In this document: positions 1-7,708 of the stretch, one piece after another
Position numbering within the stretch: the stretch's first letter is position 1
How the letters are laid out: every line of letters begins with the position of its first letter
Assembly: GCA_051010195.1 (NCBI GenBank)
Contig: JBPCVV010000366.1
Location: 1 to 14,082 of the forward strand
From: Anderseniella sp051010195
GTDB lineage: Bacteria; Pseudomonadota; Alphaproteobacteria; Rhizobiales; Aestuariivirgaceae
DNA length: 14,082 bases
Reading direction: 5' to 3'
Translations under genes and position numbers: made by a program
The notes under the pieces: generated by a model
Seen by the model: only the letters and a program-made list of their open reading frames with translations
Database searches by the model: none
What the model was told of the DNA's origin: nothing

Positions 1-51
1 GCTGGAAGGCAGTTTCCGGGCCAATTCTTGGTGTATAGACTTTCGCCAGGC

Positions 52-1314
52 CTATTCCGCCGCGGCATTGGAAGTTTCAGGCGTCGGCAACCTGCGTGGC
101 AGTGCTGCAACAGCGCACAGGATCAACAGCGCCGTGGCGGCCAGGATGCGGAACAGCATGTCGAAACCCCAGGTGTCATAGACGAAAGCAATCAACGGCA
201 ATGACACCGCCAGCACCGAAAACGCAATAACATACCTGACACCGTAGATGCGCGCCCGGTATGGACCGCTGGCCATCTTGCCGATCATGTAATCGTTAAT
301 CGGGATCTGACCGAACGCACCCAGCATGAAACCGAGAGCAACGGCCAAGGCAATGGCGTCAGTCAAGCCTGGCATCAGCGAGAAAAACACCAGCTGCATC
401 GTTGCCACCGTCATGAACACCAATCTCGGTCCGTAGCGGTCAAGCATGCTGCCGACAACGAGCTGCGCGATGGAGGCGGCTGCGAACACAAGGAATGCCA
501 GCGATCCGATCATGGTTGCAACACCGTCCTGGCCGGGTTCGCCAAGCGTGCCGGTTAATGCCGACAGCTGGCCGGCCAGGCCCTGAAGGCGTTCGTCGAA
601 GATCTTCGGCAGCGCGAACGTTGTCGACTGAAAGATGATGGAAGAAACCGCAGTCGTAAAGAATACGATTGCCGAGACGCGCACAAGCAATGACCGATGT
701 GCCGGTGTTTTAACGGTTTGTCCGCTGTGCGTATTGGCCTTGGAGGTATGTCGGTCTGATCGAATGGTGTCACGCCGCAGGACAAAGTACGCCGCGCCGA
801 TGGCAATAGAGAAAACGCCCGGCAGAACGAATGCCATGCGCCAACCGCCATTGTCGATCAGATATCCGGTGATCAAAGCAGCGCTGGCCACGCCGAGGTT
901 TCCCCAAACGCCGTTTGCTGCAATACGCATGCCGGTGTTGCGCCATGTCATGGTAACGATGGCGAGACCAACCGGGTGATAAATTGCGGCAAACATACCC
1001 ATGATGAATAGGCCGGAACCGATCTGCAACGGCGTCGTGGCAAAGCTTGTAGCAATCGAGGACAGGCCGATGCCCACGAAGAACACAACCATCATACCGT
1101 CCCTGCTCCACTTGTCGGCAAGCCAGCCGGCGGGCAGCGAAAAAAGGCCGAACGCAAAAAAGCCCGGCGTGGCATAAACTAGCAGTTCTGCATAACCGAC
1201 CCCCCACTCCCGGTGCAGCGCCAGCGCGGCGACGGTTGCGAAAACCAGGGTGAACAGATGATCGAGAAAGTGGCCTATGTTGAGCAGCAGGAAGTAGCAG
1301 CGATCTCTTGTCAC
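52..1314 (-). CDS. MFS transporter (drug/metabolite efflux type)
   Basis: This is a predicted inner-membrane permease of about 420 residues with roughly twelve hydrophobic helices, the usual size and layout of the major facilitator superfamily. After the second helix comes the loop motif GWLADKWSRD, matching the family's G-x-L-a-D-r-x-g-r signature. A second-half counterpart is GSMLDRYGPR. The segment AAIYHPVGLAIV resembles fosmidomycin-resistance (Fsr)-like members, but the substrate cannot be told. The reading frame stays open upstream to a TTG at 1464, which would run into the divergent regulator gene. I chose the GTG at 1314 because it is preceded by AAAGAGG about ten bases away, begins just before the first helix, and lies about 30 bases below a good minus-strand promoter. 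It is divergent from the AraC-family gene at 1436, which is its likely regulator. Confidence is high for the family and low for the substrate. Confidence 0.88.
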   Translation of the reverse strand: MTRDRCYFLLLNIGHFLDHLFTLVFATVAALALHREWGVGYAELLVYATPGFFAFGLFSLPAGWLADKWSRDGMMVVFFVGIGLSSIATSFATTPLQIGSGLFIMGMFAAIYHPVGLAIVTMTWRNTGMRIAANGVWGNLGVASAALITGYLIDNGGWRMAFVLPGVFSIAIGAAYFVLRRDTIRSDRHTSKANTHSGQTVKTPAHRSLLVRVSAIVFFTTAVSSIIFQSTTFALPKIFDERLQGLAGQLSALTGTLGEPGQDGVATMIGSLAFLVFAAASIAQLVVGSMLDRYGPRLVFMTVATMQLVFFSLMPGLTDAIALAVALGFMLGAFGQIPINDYMIGKMASGPYRARIYGVRYVIAFSVLAVSLPLIAFVYDTWGFDMLFRILAATALLILCAVAALPRRLPTPETSNAAAE

Positions 1315-1340
1315 GGTGATGAAACCTCTTTCAGGCCGGT

Positions 1341-1350
1341 TGTGGCCACA
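1341..1350. promoter_or_regulatory. Palindrome TGTGGCCACA, candidate operator
   Basis: This perfect 10-bp palindrome lies in the divergent MFS/AraC intergenic region. It overlaps the last base of the MFS minus-strand -10 box and covers its predicted transcription start, a typical repressor position. The same 10-mer occurs again at 12958-12967. AraC-family proteins usually bind direct half-sites, so the binder may be another factor. Two CATGCC copies (1377-1382 and 1403-1408, 26 bp apart) are alternative half-sites for the AraC protein. The function is inferred. Confidence 0.3.
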
Positions 1351-1379
1351 TAATAGGTTTGTCCATTTCTCGATGTCAT
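1350..1379 (-). promoter_or_regulatory. Candidate sigma70 promoter of the MFS gene
   Basis: Read on the minus strand, the -35 box is ATGACA (1379-1374, five of six matches to TTGACA). It is followed by an 18-base spacer and a -10 box TATTAT (1355-1350, five of six). The start of transcription would fall near 1343, leaving a leader of about 30 bases before the GTG at 1314 and including its Shine-Dalgarno-like AAAGAGG. This placement supports the GTG start over the longer TTG-started frame. Confidence 0.5.
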
Positions 1380-1387
1380 GCCACAAT
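1359..1387 (+). promoter_or_regulatory. Candidate promoter of the AraC-family gene
   Basis: A -35-like TTGTCC (1359-1364) and a -10-like CACAAT (1382-1387) are separated by 17 bases, each with four of six consensus matches. The site interleaves with the opposite-facing MFS promoter: each -35 sits inside the spacer of the other. Polymerase could hardly occupy both at once, so one bound regulator could control both genes. Confidence 0.35.
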
Positions 1388-1435
1388 TCGTCGAAAATCT
1401 GCCATGCCTGAACTTGCCCTGCATAGGAGGAACTT

Positions 1436-2227
1436 ATGAGTGCCGCCGCCGTTCGCAGCACCAATCCCGCCGATTACCAGAACCTTCCGCAACCGGTTGT
1501 GGTGATGGCCAAGACATTCTCTGACGGTTTCTCAATTCAGCTGCACGAACATCAACGCGATCAGTTTCTGTACGCAGTCAGTGGTGTAATGAGATTGCGC
1601 ACATGCAGTGACGCCTGGATCGTGCCACCGGACGGTGCAGCCTACATACCAGCCGGGCTTGCCCATTCGGTGAGCATGCATGGAGACGTTGACATGCGCA
1701 CTTTGTACATTGATCCGCATACAGTGCGAAAACGCCGGGACCAGTTGAGTGTTGTGGCTGTACCGGCCTTGTTGAAGGAGCTGATCCTGGCCCTCGGTGA
1801 CGAGCCGGTTGCGTACGGTCCTGACAGTCGCGGCAGCCTCATTGCCCGACTGATCGAACAGGAAATTCAGCTGACAAAGGCGCTGTCGCTGCACGTGCCC
1901 CTGCCCCACGATTCCCGATTGCAAAAGTTGTGCGCGGAGTTGCTTGCAGATCCCTCGGACCGGAAAACCCTGGATAGTTGGTCAGAAGTGACGGGCGCCT
2001 CCGCGCGGACCCTGGCGAGATTGTTCGTGCGTGACCTCGGCATGAGCTTCATTCAGTGGCGCCAGCGGGTTCGGTTTCAGAGCGCGCTTGAGGCATTATC
2101 CCAGGGCGTGCCGGTGTCTGTCGTTGCCATGCAGCATGGCTACCGCAGCCCAAGTGCCTTTTCAGCAGCCTTCAGCAAGGCCACCGGGCAAACTCCGTCC
2201 AGGGTGATGCCGGCAACTTACGGTTGA
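1436..2227 (+). CDS. AraC-family transcriptional regulator with N-terminal cupin
   Basis: This is a cytoplasmic DNA-binding regulator of 263 residues. The N-terminal half (about 20-95) is a cupin-like sensor domain with the histidine motif HEHQRDQ (37-43), a glycine turn at VSGVMRL, and IPAGLAHSV (71-79). The C-terminal part (about 165-260) is the paired helix-turn-helix of the AraC/XylS family: first helices around WSEVTGASARTLARLF, and a second module ending in the family signature GYRSPSAFSAAF..TG.TPS. The start is fixed by a near-perfect AGGAGG at 1425-1430, five bases before the ATG. It is divergent from the MFS gene, an arrangement in which such regulators usually control the neighbouring transporter and often themselves. 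The end lies 28 bp from the convergent end of the DMSP-lyase-like gene, with no clear terminator hairpin between. The ligand is unknown. Confidence 0.93.
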   Translation: MSAAAVRSTNPADYQNLPQPVVVMAKTFSDGFSIQLHEHQRDQFLYAVSGVMRLRTCSDAWIVPPDGAAYIPAGLAHSVSMHGDVDMRTLYIDPHTVRKRRDQLSVVAVPALLKELILALGDEPVAYGPDSRGSLIARLIEQEIQLTKALSLHVPLPHDSRLQKLCAELLADPSDRKTLDSWSEVTGASARTLARLFVRDLGMSFIQWRQRVRFQSALEALSQGVPVSVVAMQHGYRSPSAFSAAFSKATGQTPSRVMPATYG

Positions 2228-2255
2228 TTTCTCGCCAACCCACTATGGTAGCAGA

Positions 2256-2840
2256 TCACGTGTCGACGCCTACAATGCGATAGGTGCTGACGCGTATGTC
2301 ACCCTGCCAGAACCACATGGCCAGGAGCGGGTCTTCGCGCGTCGTCGTGGCGTGCGGTTGGTTTGACCCATGCTGGATATGGGCACCCGGAGGCCGGGCC
2401 ATGAATGCACCGTCGTCGACCTGCCAAAGGGCAGTGCCACTGAGCACCAGGTAATCTTCTACCGCACGGTGCCAATGACTTGGATAAACCGTATTGTGTT
2501 GCTGAAGGTACAGACCAAAGCGGACGTCGGCATTGGCAATCATGCCTTTCGGGCCTGCCAGTTCGACATAAGCAAACCTGCCCTGGAAGGTTTCAGGCAT
2601 TTGCATGTTGCCCTGCATCCAGGGTAGCGAGCCACCTGTACGCAAGAGCTGGCGTTGCAATACTGGAAAACGTGTCAGCGAGGCTATTGCGCGGTCATAA
2701 TCTTCCGCAAGAGCGCCCGGAACCTGGTGGTCCGCAACCGCAAGGTGTTCCGGTGTGTCTATTGCCCCGACCAGCGCTGCGATATGCGGAAGGCCGGCTT
2801 TTGACCAGGCACTGGCATATGCTTGCAGCAGAGCCTTCAT
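2256..2840 (-). CDS. DddQ-like dimethylsulfoniopropionate (DMSP) lyase, cupin fold
   Basis: This 194-residue protein matches the DMSP lyase cupin family (DddQ type, usually about 200 residues). Such enzymes cleave DMSP to dimethyl sulfide and acrylate at a metal centre. The core motif YPSHWHRAVEDY gives Y119, H122, H124, E128 and Y130. This reproduces the spacing of the DddQ metal ligands and catalytic tyrosines as I recall them (Tyr120, His125, Glu129, Tyr131). The distal histidine is H163 in QPHATTT, equivalent to DddQ His163. Other family features are YVELAGPKG (91-99), the strand LVLSGTALW (131-139) and the tail MWFWQGDI. The ATG overlaps the stop of the upstream MBL gene as TGATG, so translation is probably coupled and it is the last gene of the cluster. 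No acrylate-utilisation genes (acuI, acuK, prpE) lie beside it. The family call is strong. Activity on DMSP is inferred, since related cupins may use other substrates. Confidence 0.78.
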   Translation of the reverse strand: MKALLQAYASAWSKAGLPHIAALVGAIDTPEHLAVADHQVPGALAEDYDRAIASLTRFPVLQRQLLRTGGSLPWMQGNMQMPETFQGRFAYVELAGPKGMIANADVRFGLYLQQHNTVYPSHWHRAVEDYLVLSGTALWQVDDGAFMARPPGAHIQHGSNQPHATTTREDPLLAMWFWQGDIRVSTYRIVGVDT

Positions 2841-3637
2841 CAGCCGATCTCCACCACCATTCCGTCAAAGGCCGGTGTGACATTTTCCGGCAGTTCGCCG
2901 CACAATGTCTGGTAGTCCATGTCAATGTGCATGTTGGTCAGTATGGCGCGTTTCGGTTTTACGCGCTCAATCCATGTCAGCGCATCATCAAGACTGAAAT
3001 GGCTGGGATGCGGCGTGCGCCTGAGCGCATCAACAATCCAGACATCCAGGCCTTCCAGGTAGTGCATTGAGTTATCCGGCACCTTGATGAGATCCGGCGT
3101 ATACGCCACGTTGCCCACGCGAAACCCGAGGGCATCTATGTCGCCATGGTGTACGGCAAACGGCATTGCGGTGAGCTCACCGGCTTCGCCGGTTGTGGCA
3201 ATCTGTTGATCAGGTACGATACCGTTCATTTCCAGTATCGGCGGATAGGACGATCCTGGCGGTGTGACGAAACAGTAGCTGAAACGGGACATCAGCATGT
3301 CGGCCGTATTACGCTCCGCCCAAACGCTGACCCGCGACCGCATGTTGATTGCGACCTGGCGCAAATCATCAATGCCGTGGGTGTGGTCTGCATGTTCATG
3401 GGTGAACCAGACACCGTCCAGAGTTGCGGCGCCGGCGCTGTTGAGTTGTGAGACGAGATCCGGTGTGGTGTCTACCAGGACCCGCGTGTGTGCGTCCCCT
3501 TCCCTCTTGTCCAGCAACACCGAACACCTCTTGCGGCGGTTTTTCGGCTCGTTAGGATCGCACTGTCCCCAGTTGTTTCCGACGCGCGGCACGCCGCCTG
3601 AAGACCCGCAACCCAGGATAGTCAAGGTCAGGCTCAT
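2840..3637 (-). CDS. MBL-fold metallo-hydrolase, PhnP-like
   Basis: This 265-residue metallo-beta-lactamase-fold protein belongs to the PhnP/COG1235 group. PhnP itself hydrolyses phosphoribosyl 1,2-cyclic phosphate. The start LTILGCGSSGGVPRVG is typical of the group. Metal ligands are seen as HEHADH (H80, H82, D84, H85), H164 in VHHGD, D182 in YTPD, H213 in HPSHFSL and H237 in NMHIDMDY, so both metal sites look intact. In many alphaproteobacteria a gene of this type follows tatD at the end of the same operon, with no proven role there. It overlaps tatD by four bases (ATGA) and the DMSP-lyase-like gene by one (TGATG). No other phn gene is present, so a phosphonate role is not supported. The substrate is unknown. 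Confidence 0.88.
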   Translation of the reverse strand: MSLTLTILGCGSSGGVPRVGNNWGQCDPNEPKNRRKRCSVLLDKREGDAHTRVLVDTTPDLVSQLNSAGAATLDGVWFTHEHADHTHGIDDLRQVAINMRSRVSVWAERNTADMLMSRFSYCFVTPPGSSYPPILEMNGIVPDQQIATTGEAGELTAMPFAVHHGDIDALGFRVGNVAYTPDLIKVPDNSMHYLEGLDVWIVDALRRTPHPSHFSLDDALTWIERVKPKRAILTNMHIDMDYQTLCGELPENVTPAFDGMVVEIG

Positions 3638-4443
3638 TCGACCGCTCCGTAAGCGGACGGCCTTGGCGCCTTGTTAAACAGGTGGAAGAAATTGTCTGAT
3701 GTGGCGTTGGCCATCTGTTCGACGCTGACGCCTTTAACCTCTGCCAGGTGGGCCAGTGTGTGGGCCGTATAGGCCGGTTCATTGCTTTGTCCACGGTGCG
3801 GCACGGGCGCCAGGTAGGGTGCATCTGTCTCCACCAGCATCCTGTCCAGCGGGCACAACCTGGCAGCGGCACGGATGGCTTCTGCCGATTTGAAGGTCAG
3901 GATGCCTGAAAACGAGAGATAAGCTCCGATCGCCAGTCCCCGTTCGGCCAGTTCTATCCCTGAAGAAAAACAATGCAGAAGTGGTTTGAAGGCGCCCTTC
4001 TCCATCTCGTCTTCCAGGATGCTGGCCGTATCAGCTTCCGCCGAGCGCGAATGAATGACGAGCGGAAGGCCGGTTTTCCGTGCAGCTGCTACATGGGTTC
4101 GAAACCCGTGGGCCTGATCATCCCTCGGTGAATTGTCATAATGATAGTCCAGTCCTGCCTCGCCGATACCGATGCACTTGGGATGCTGTGCCAATGCGAC
4201 CAGTTCGTCGGCCGTCACATCCGGTTCTTCAGCAGCATTGTGCGGGTGTGTTCCAACAGTGCAGAACACCTCGTCATGCGCTTCGGCAATGGCGCGTACG
4301 GCGTCAAAGTTTTTGACCCTGGTTGAAATCGACACCATCATGTGAACACCCGCATCGTGGGCGCGCGAGATGACACCGTCGATGTCATCGTGCAGGACAT
4401 CGAAGTCAAGATGGCAATGGCTGTCCACGATGGCGGGTTTCAT
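3634..4443 (-). CDS. tatD: TatD-family metal-dependent deoxyribonuclease
   Basis: This is a cytoplasmic hydrolase of the amidohydrolase-like TIM-barrel superfamily, 269 residues, the normal family length (about 260). The metal-binding residues are all present: H9 and H11 in VDSHCHLDF, E95 in GIGEAGLDYH, H131 in VIHSRSA, H157 in LLHCFSSG and D207 in VETDAPYLAP. The signature PHRGQSNEPAY (215-225) follows. Characterised TatD proteins are Mg-dependent 3'-5' exonucleases linked to DNA repair and DNA turnover; they are not part of the Tat translocase despite the name. Its ATG lies 19 bases after the metG stop, and its stop overlaps the MBL gene as ATGA, so the three are probably co-transcribed. 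The metG-tatD-MBL order is common in alphaproteobacteria. Confidence 0.95.
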   Translation of the reverse strand: MKPAIVDSHCHLDFDVLHDDIDGVISRAHDAGVHMMVSISTRVKNFDAVRAIAEAHDEVFCTVGTHPHNAAEEPDVTADELVALAQHPKCIGIGEAGLDYHYDNSPRDDQAHGFRTHVAAARKTGLPLVIHSRSAEADTASILEDEMEKGAFKPLLHCFSSGIELAERGLAIGAYLSFSGILTFKSAEAIRAAARLCPLDRMLVETDAPYLAPVPHRGQSNEPAYTAHTLAHLAEVKGVSVEQMANATSDNFFHLFNKAPRPSAYGAVE

Positions 4444-4462
4444 CTGGTGTCGCGCTCTTTAT

Positions 4463-6013
4463 TCAGGCTTTGTCGTCTTCAACATAACGCGGAAACACAC
4501 CTTCCGGTTTCGGCAGATCAACACCGGACTGCAGCCGGCCGGCCTCTCCCAGCTGCGCGAAATTTCTGGCTTGGTCCGGCACCACCAGCAGATCGAGCAG
4601 TTTGGCTGCCGATGCCGGCATATAAGCCTGCGCCAGGATGGCCACCTGCCGGATGACTTCAGCGGTGACATACAACACGCTCGCCATGCGGTCCGGATCG
4701 GATTTCTTCAGTGCCCAGGGTTCCTGGCCGGCAAAATAACGGTTGGCGTCTGCCACGACCTTCCAGATTGCATCCAGCGACTTGTGCAACGCCTGCACCT
4801 CGTGATGCTCACGACACTTGGACAGCAGCGCATCAGCCGCACTCAGGATCTCCTTGTCGTCTGATGTCAGGTCTCCCGGCGATGGCACTTTGCCCTCGCA
4901 GTTTTTGGCAATCATCGACAATGACCGCTGCGCCAGGTTGCCAAGGTCATTGGCAAGGTCGGCGTTTACCCGGGTCACAATGGCCTCGTGGCTGTAATTC
5001 CCGTCCTGGCCAAACGGCACTTCACGCATGAAGAAATAGCGCACCTGATCAACACCATACTGGTCGATCATCGATTGCGGATCGACTACATTGCCGACCG
5101 ATTTCGACATTTTCTCTCCACGGTTGAACAGAAAACCGTGTCCGAAAACCCGTTTCGGCAATGGCAGACCTGCAGACATCAGGAACGCCGGCCAGTAGAC
5201 CGCATGAAAGCGGACAATGTCCTTGCCGATGATGTGAACGTCCGCCGGCCAGTATTTCGCCAGCTTCGGATCATCGGTGAGATACCCGGTGGCGGTCATG
5301 TAATTGGTCAGGGCATCAACCCAGACATACATGATATGGCCGGGTGCGTCGGGGACAGGTATTCCCCAGTCGAACGTGGTGCGCGACACCGACAAGTCTT
5401 TCAGACCACCCTTTACGAAACTCACCACCTCGTTGCGGCGTTCCGTCGGACCGATATATTCGGGGTGTTCGTCGTAGAGCTTTAGCAGCCTGTCCTGGTA
5501 GGCGGACAGTTTGAAGAAATAGCTCTCCTCCTCCACCCATTCGACTGGCGTGCCGGTCTTGATTGCGAACTTGCCGCCTTCGCGGTCTTCAAGTTCCTCC
5601 TCGCCATAGAAAGCTTCGTCCCTGACAGAATACCAGCCGGCATACTTGTCGAGATAGATATCGCCGGCGGCTTGCATCTTTTTCCAGATGGTCTGCACGG
5701 CTTCGTGGTGGCGTGGTTCGGACGTGCGAATAAAATCATCGTTCGAACAGTTCAACGCCTTGACCATGGCCTCGAATTTCGGCGCCATTTCATCGACAAA
5801 CTCGGCAGCAGTGCGATCCTGCTGCTGCGCGGTCTGCTGTATTTTCTGTCCGTGTTCGTCCGTGCCCGTCACGAAAAACACATCGTACCCGTCCAGCCTT
5901 TTAAAGCGCGCCATGGCGTCGGTCGCCAGTGCTTCATAGGCGTGCCCGATATGCGGCTCGCCATTCGGATATGAGATGGCCGTGGTGATGTAGAATGTAG
6001 GCTTTTCGGTCAT
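4463..6013 (-). CDS. metG: Methionyl-tRNA synthetase
   Basis: This class I aminoacyl-tRNA synthetase charges tRNA-Met and initiator tRNA with methionine. The protein has 516 residues, the short bacterial form without a C-terminal dimerisation extension. The HIGH motif is HIGH at 21-24 (EPHIGHAYE) and the KMSKS motif is at 301-305 (GEKMSKSVGN). The connective region around 128-160 (YSVRDEAFYGEEEL to TGTPVEWVEEESYF) aligns in position with the zinc-knuckle domain of other MetRS enzymes but has no cysteines. It is therefore the zinc-free subtype, as in mycobacterial and many alphaproteobacterial enzymes. An upstream in-frame start at 6055 would reach into holB. I chose the ATG at 6013 because it begins right before the conserved MTEKPTFYITTAI and leaves a ten-base gap to the holB stop. 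A weak GAAG precedes it. Confidence 0.97.
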   Translation of the reverse strand: MTEKPTFYITTAISYPNGEPHIGHAYEALATDAMARFKRLDGYDVFFVTGTDEHGQKIQQTAQQQDRTAAEFVDEMAPKFEAMVKALNCSNDDFIRTSEPRHHEAVQTIWKKMQAAGDIYLDKYAGWYSVRDEAFYGEEELEDREGGKFAIKTGTPVEWVEEESYFFKLSAYQDRLLKLYDEHPEYIGPTERRNEVVSFVKGGLKDLSVSRTTFDWGIPVPDAPGHIMYVWVDALTNYMTATGYLTDDPKLAKYWPADVHIIGKDIVRFHAVYWPAFLMSAGLPLPKRVFGHGFLFNRGEKMSKSVGNVVDPQSMIDQYGVDQVRYFFMREVPFGQDGNYSHEAIVTRVNADLANDLGNLAQRSLSMIAKNCEGKVPSPGDLTSDDKEILSAADALLSKCREHHEVQALHKSLDAIWKVVADANRYFAGQEPWALKKSDPDRMASVLYVTAEVIRQVAILAQAYMPASAAKLLDLLVVPDQARNFAQLGEAGRLQSGVDLPKPEGVFPRYVEDDKA

Positions 6014-6023
6014 ATGTAGATCT

Positions 6024-7061
6024 TCATGCCTTGCGGGCTTGCTCGATAAGGTCAAAGGCCTGCAGAAGCGTCAGGCGCCGGTCGAGGTTTAGGGCATTTG
6101 TTTCACGAATGGAATGCCCGATGAGCTGGTGGGCCTCTGCAAGGGCATGGCCCTGCCCCCTGCCCGCCGGCTGCCTGATTGCGGTGGCCGCTACAGACGT
6201 AATCCAGCCGTCAAGCAACGCACAAAATGCATTAAATCGGTCATCACTGCCCCTGCCATGCAAGGCATTGGCAATGGTCATCCGGGTTTTCATGTCCAGC
6301 CGGCCGGCTTCCGCTGCTTTTGTGAACCGGCCGAAGATGGCCCCGGCACCGGTTTCGGCCAGGGCCAGGGCAAGACCGGGCCGGCCATTGGCAATTCCAA
6401 TATGTGGCAGGGCCACCTTGCCCAACCCACCCGGCAACTGTTCAAGCGCAGACGCGGTTTCTTCCAGTGACAGCGGCTGCAGTGGCAGTTCGATGCATCG
6501 AGACCTGATCGTCGGCAACAGTTTTCCCGGTTCATGACACAACACGATGAACAGGCTTTTTTCCGGTGGCTCTTCAAGGGTTTTGAGAATCGAGTTGGCT
6601 GCTGCCGCGTTCATTTCATCGGCAACATCGACAATCGCTATGCGCCATCCGCCAGCACCCGCGGTCATGGCGAAGAAATCTGTTACTTTCCTGCTGGCTT
6701 CCACGGTTATGCCAGCCTTGAGCTTCCCCTTCTCCACCTGGCGTTGCACAACAAGCAGGTCGGGATGAGACCGTGCCGACACCTGGGATGCGACAAAGTC
6801 GTCGGACGGTACCGAAAGTGTATCGGTAGGCGCCGTTTCATGATCGGGATAACGCAACAGATAGCGTGCAAGGCGATAAGCCAGGGTTGCCTTGCCAATT
6901 CCCTGTGGCCCGGTGATCAGCCAGCCATGATGAAACCGACCGGAATGGTAGGCTTCCAGAAGATGCCGCTCGGCAGCATCATGACCCACAAGGTTTTGCG
7001 AATGGCGGGGATGCAGTTCGGTTTCGCGCGGGTCGACCAGTTCGTCGTCTTTCGCACTCAT
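6024..7061 (-). CDS. holB: DNA polymerase III delta prime subunit
   Basis: This is a clamp-loader subunit that helps place the beta sliding clamp on primed DNA. The protein has 345 residues. It carries an AAA+ fold with the P-loop GPQGIGKATL (51-60), a Walker-B-like DVADEMNAAAANSILKTLEE (145-164) and the arginine-finger motif TIRSRC (184-189) that is typical of delta prime. The P-loop lysine is retained, unlike Escherichia coli delta prime, where the site is degenerate. The four-cysteine zinc module found after the P-loop helix in E. coli is missing; only C175 and C189 lie in the N-terminal 190 residues. Both traits resemble other alphaproteobacterial HolB proteins. Its ATG overlaps the tmk stop as ATGA. 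The pairing of tmk with holB is widespread in bacteria. Confidence 0.94.
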   Translation of the reverse strand: MSAKDDELVDPRETELHPRHSQNLVGHDAAERHLLEAYHSGRFHHGWLITGPQGIGKATLAYRLARYLLRYPDHETAPTDTLSVPSDDFVASQVSARSHPDLLVVQRQVEKGKLKAGITVEASRKVTDFFAMTAGAGGWRIAIVDVADEMNAAAANSILKTLEEPPEKSLFIVLCHEPGKLLPTIRSRCIELPLQPLSLEETASALEQLPGGLGKVALPHIGIANGRPGLALALAETGAGAIFGRFTKAAEAGRLDMKTRMTIANALHGRGSDDRFNAFCALLDGWITSVAATAIRQPAGRGQGHALAEAHQLIGHSIRETNALNLDRRLTLLQAFDLIEQARKA

Positions 7062-7693
7062 GCGGAGGCATCCTCAAGGTAAGCCGCCACGGCCTGCCAA
7101 ACCGCGGCCGCGGTTTCCTCAATTGAACCGGATGCATCAATGATCCTGCATCTGTCGGAAAATTTCTTCGCAACAACCAGATATCCTTCGCGCAGCCGAT
7201 TGTGAAACTCCGGGCCTTTGCGTTCAAAGCGGTCATCGCCGCCGCGCAATCCGGCTCTTTCAAGACCGATACGCGGATCAAGATCGAATACCACAGTGAG
7301 ATCCGGCTGATTGTCGCCTACGATCTCGCGGTCCAGCTGTTCGATCAGTTCCCTGTCCCCATTGCCCGCATATCCCTGATATGCCCGGGTTGAATCGGCG
7401 AACCGGTCACAAATTACGGTTTTGCCAACATCCAGTGCGGGCAAAATGGTCTGCCGCAAATGGCTTTCCCGTGCCGCATAGTTGAGCAGTATTTCCGCCG
7501 TGGCGCTCCACCGGCCGGTTTCGCCGCTGACCAGCAACTGCCGGATTGCGTCGGCGTCCGCAGATCCGCCGGGTTCACGGGTTACCACCACCCGGTTTTC
7601 TGACTGGCGCAGCCGGTCGGCGAGCAACACGGTTTGCGTACTCTTGCCGGTCCCCTCCCCGCCTTCAAATGTAATGAACTTTGCCCGTTTCAT
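7058..7693 (-). CDS. tmk: Thymidylate kinase
   Basis: The enzyme phosphorylates dTMP to dTDP with ATP, an essential step in dTTP synthesis, in the cytoplasm. The length of 211 residues is normal. The P-loop is FEGGEGTGKSTQ (9-20), the substrate-binding DRF motif is at 96-98 within CDRFADSTRAYQG, and the LID region RAGLRGGDDRFERKG (146-160) carries the arginines that close over ATP. The start ATG at 7693 begins MKRAKFITFEGG, exactly where the family begins. No strong ribosome-binding site precedes it, only 15 bases separate it from the stop of the upstream carboxypeptidase gene, and its stop overlaps holB. It supplies dTTP to the replisome part encoded next to it. Confidence 0.96.
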   Translation of the reverse strand: MKRAKFITFEGGEGTGKSTQTVLLADRLRQSENRVVVTREPGGSADADAIRQLLVSGETGRWSATAEILLNYAARESHLRQTILPALDVGKTVICDRFADSTRAYQGYAGNGDRELIEQLDREIVGDNQPDLTVVFDLDPRIGLERAGLRGGDDRFERKGPEFHNRLREGYLVVAKKFSDRCRIIDASGSIEETAAAVWQAVAAYLEDASA

Positions 7694-7708
7694 GTCTAGA
7701 AGGCTTTA

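Noticed and set aside
1315..1464. N-terminal extension of the MFS protein to a TTG at 1464
   Set aside because: It would overlap the AraC-family start and its ribosome-binding site, cover the predicted promoter, and add hydrophilic residues not typical of MFS proteins.
2228..2255. Possible bidirectional terminator between the AraC-family gene and the DMSP-lyase-like gene
   Set aside because: Only a 5-bp GGTTG/CAACC pairing with a long loop is visible, and there is no T run.
2480..3070. Plus-strand open frame of 196 codons opposite the DMSP-lyase-like and MBL genes
   Set aside because: It spans the junction of two well-supported minus-strand genes and shows no domain or ribosome-binding site.
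4370..5485. Plus-strand open frames opposite metG and tatD
   Set aside because: They are shadows of conserved genes, with compositions typical of antisense translation.
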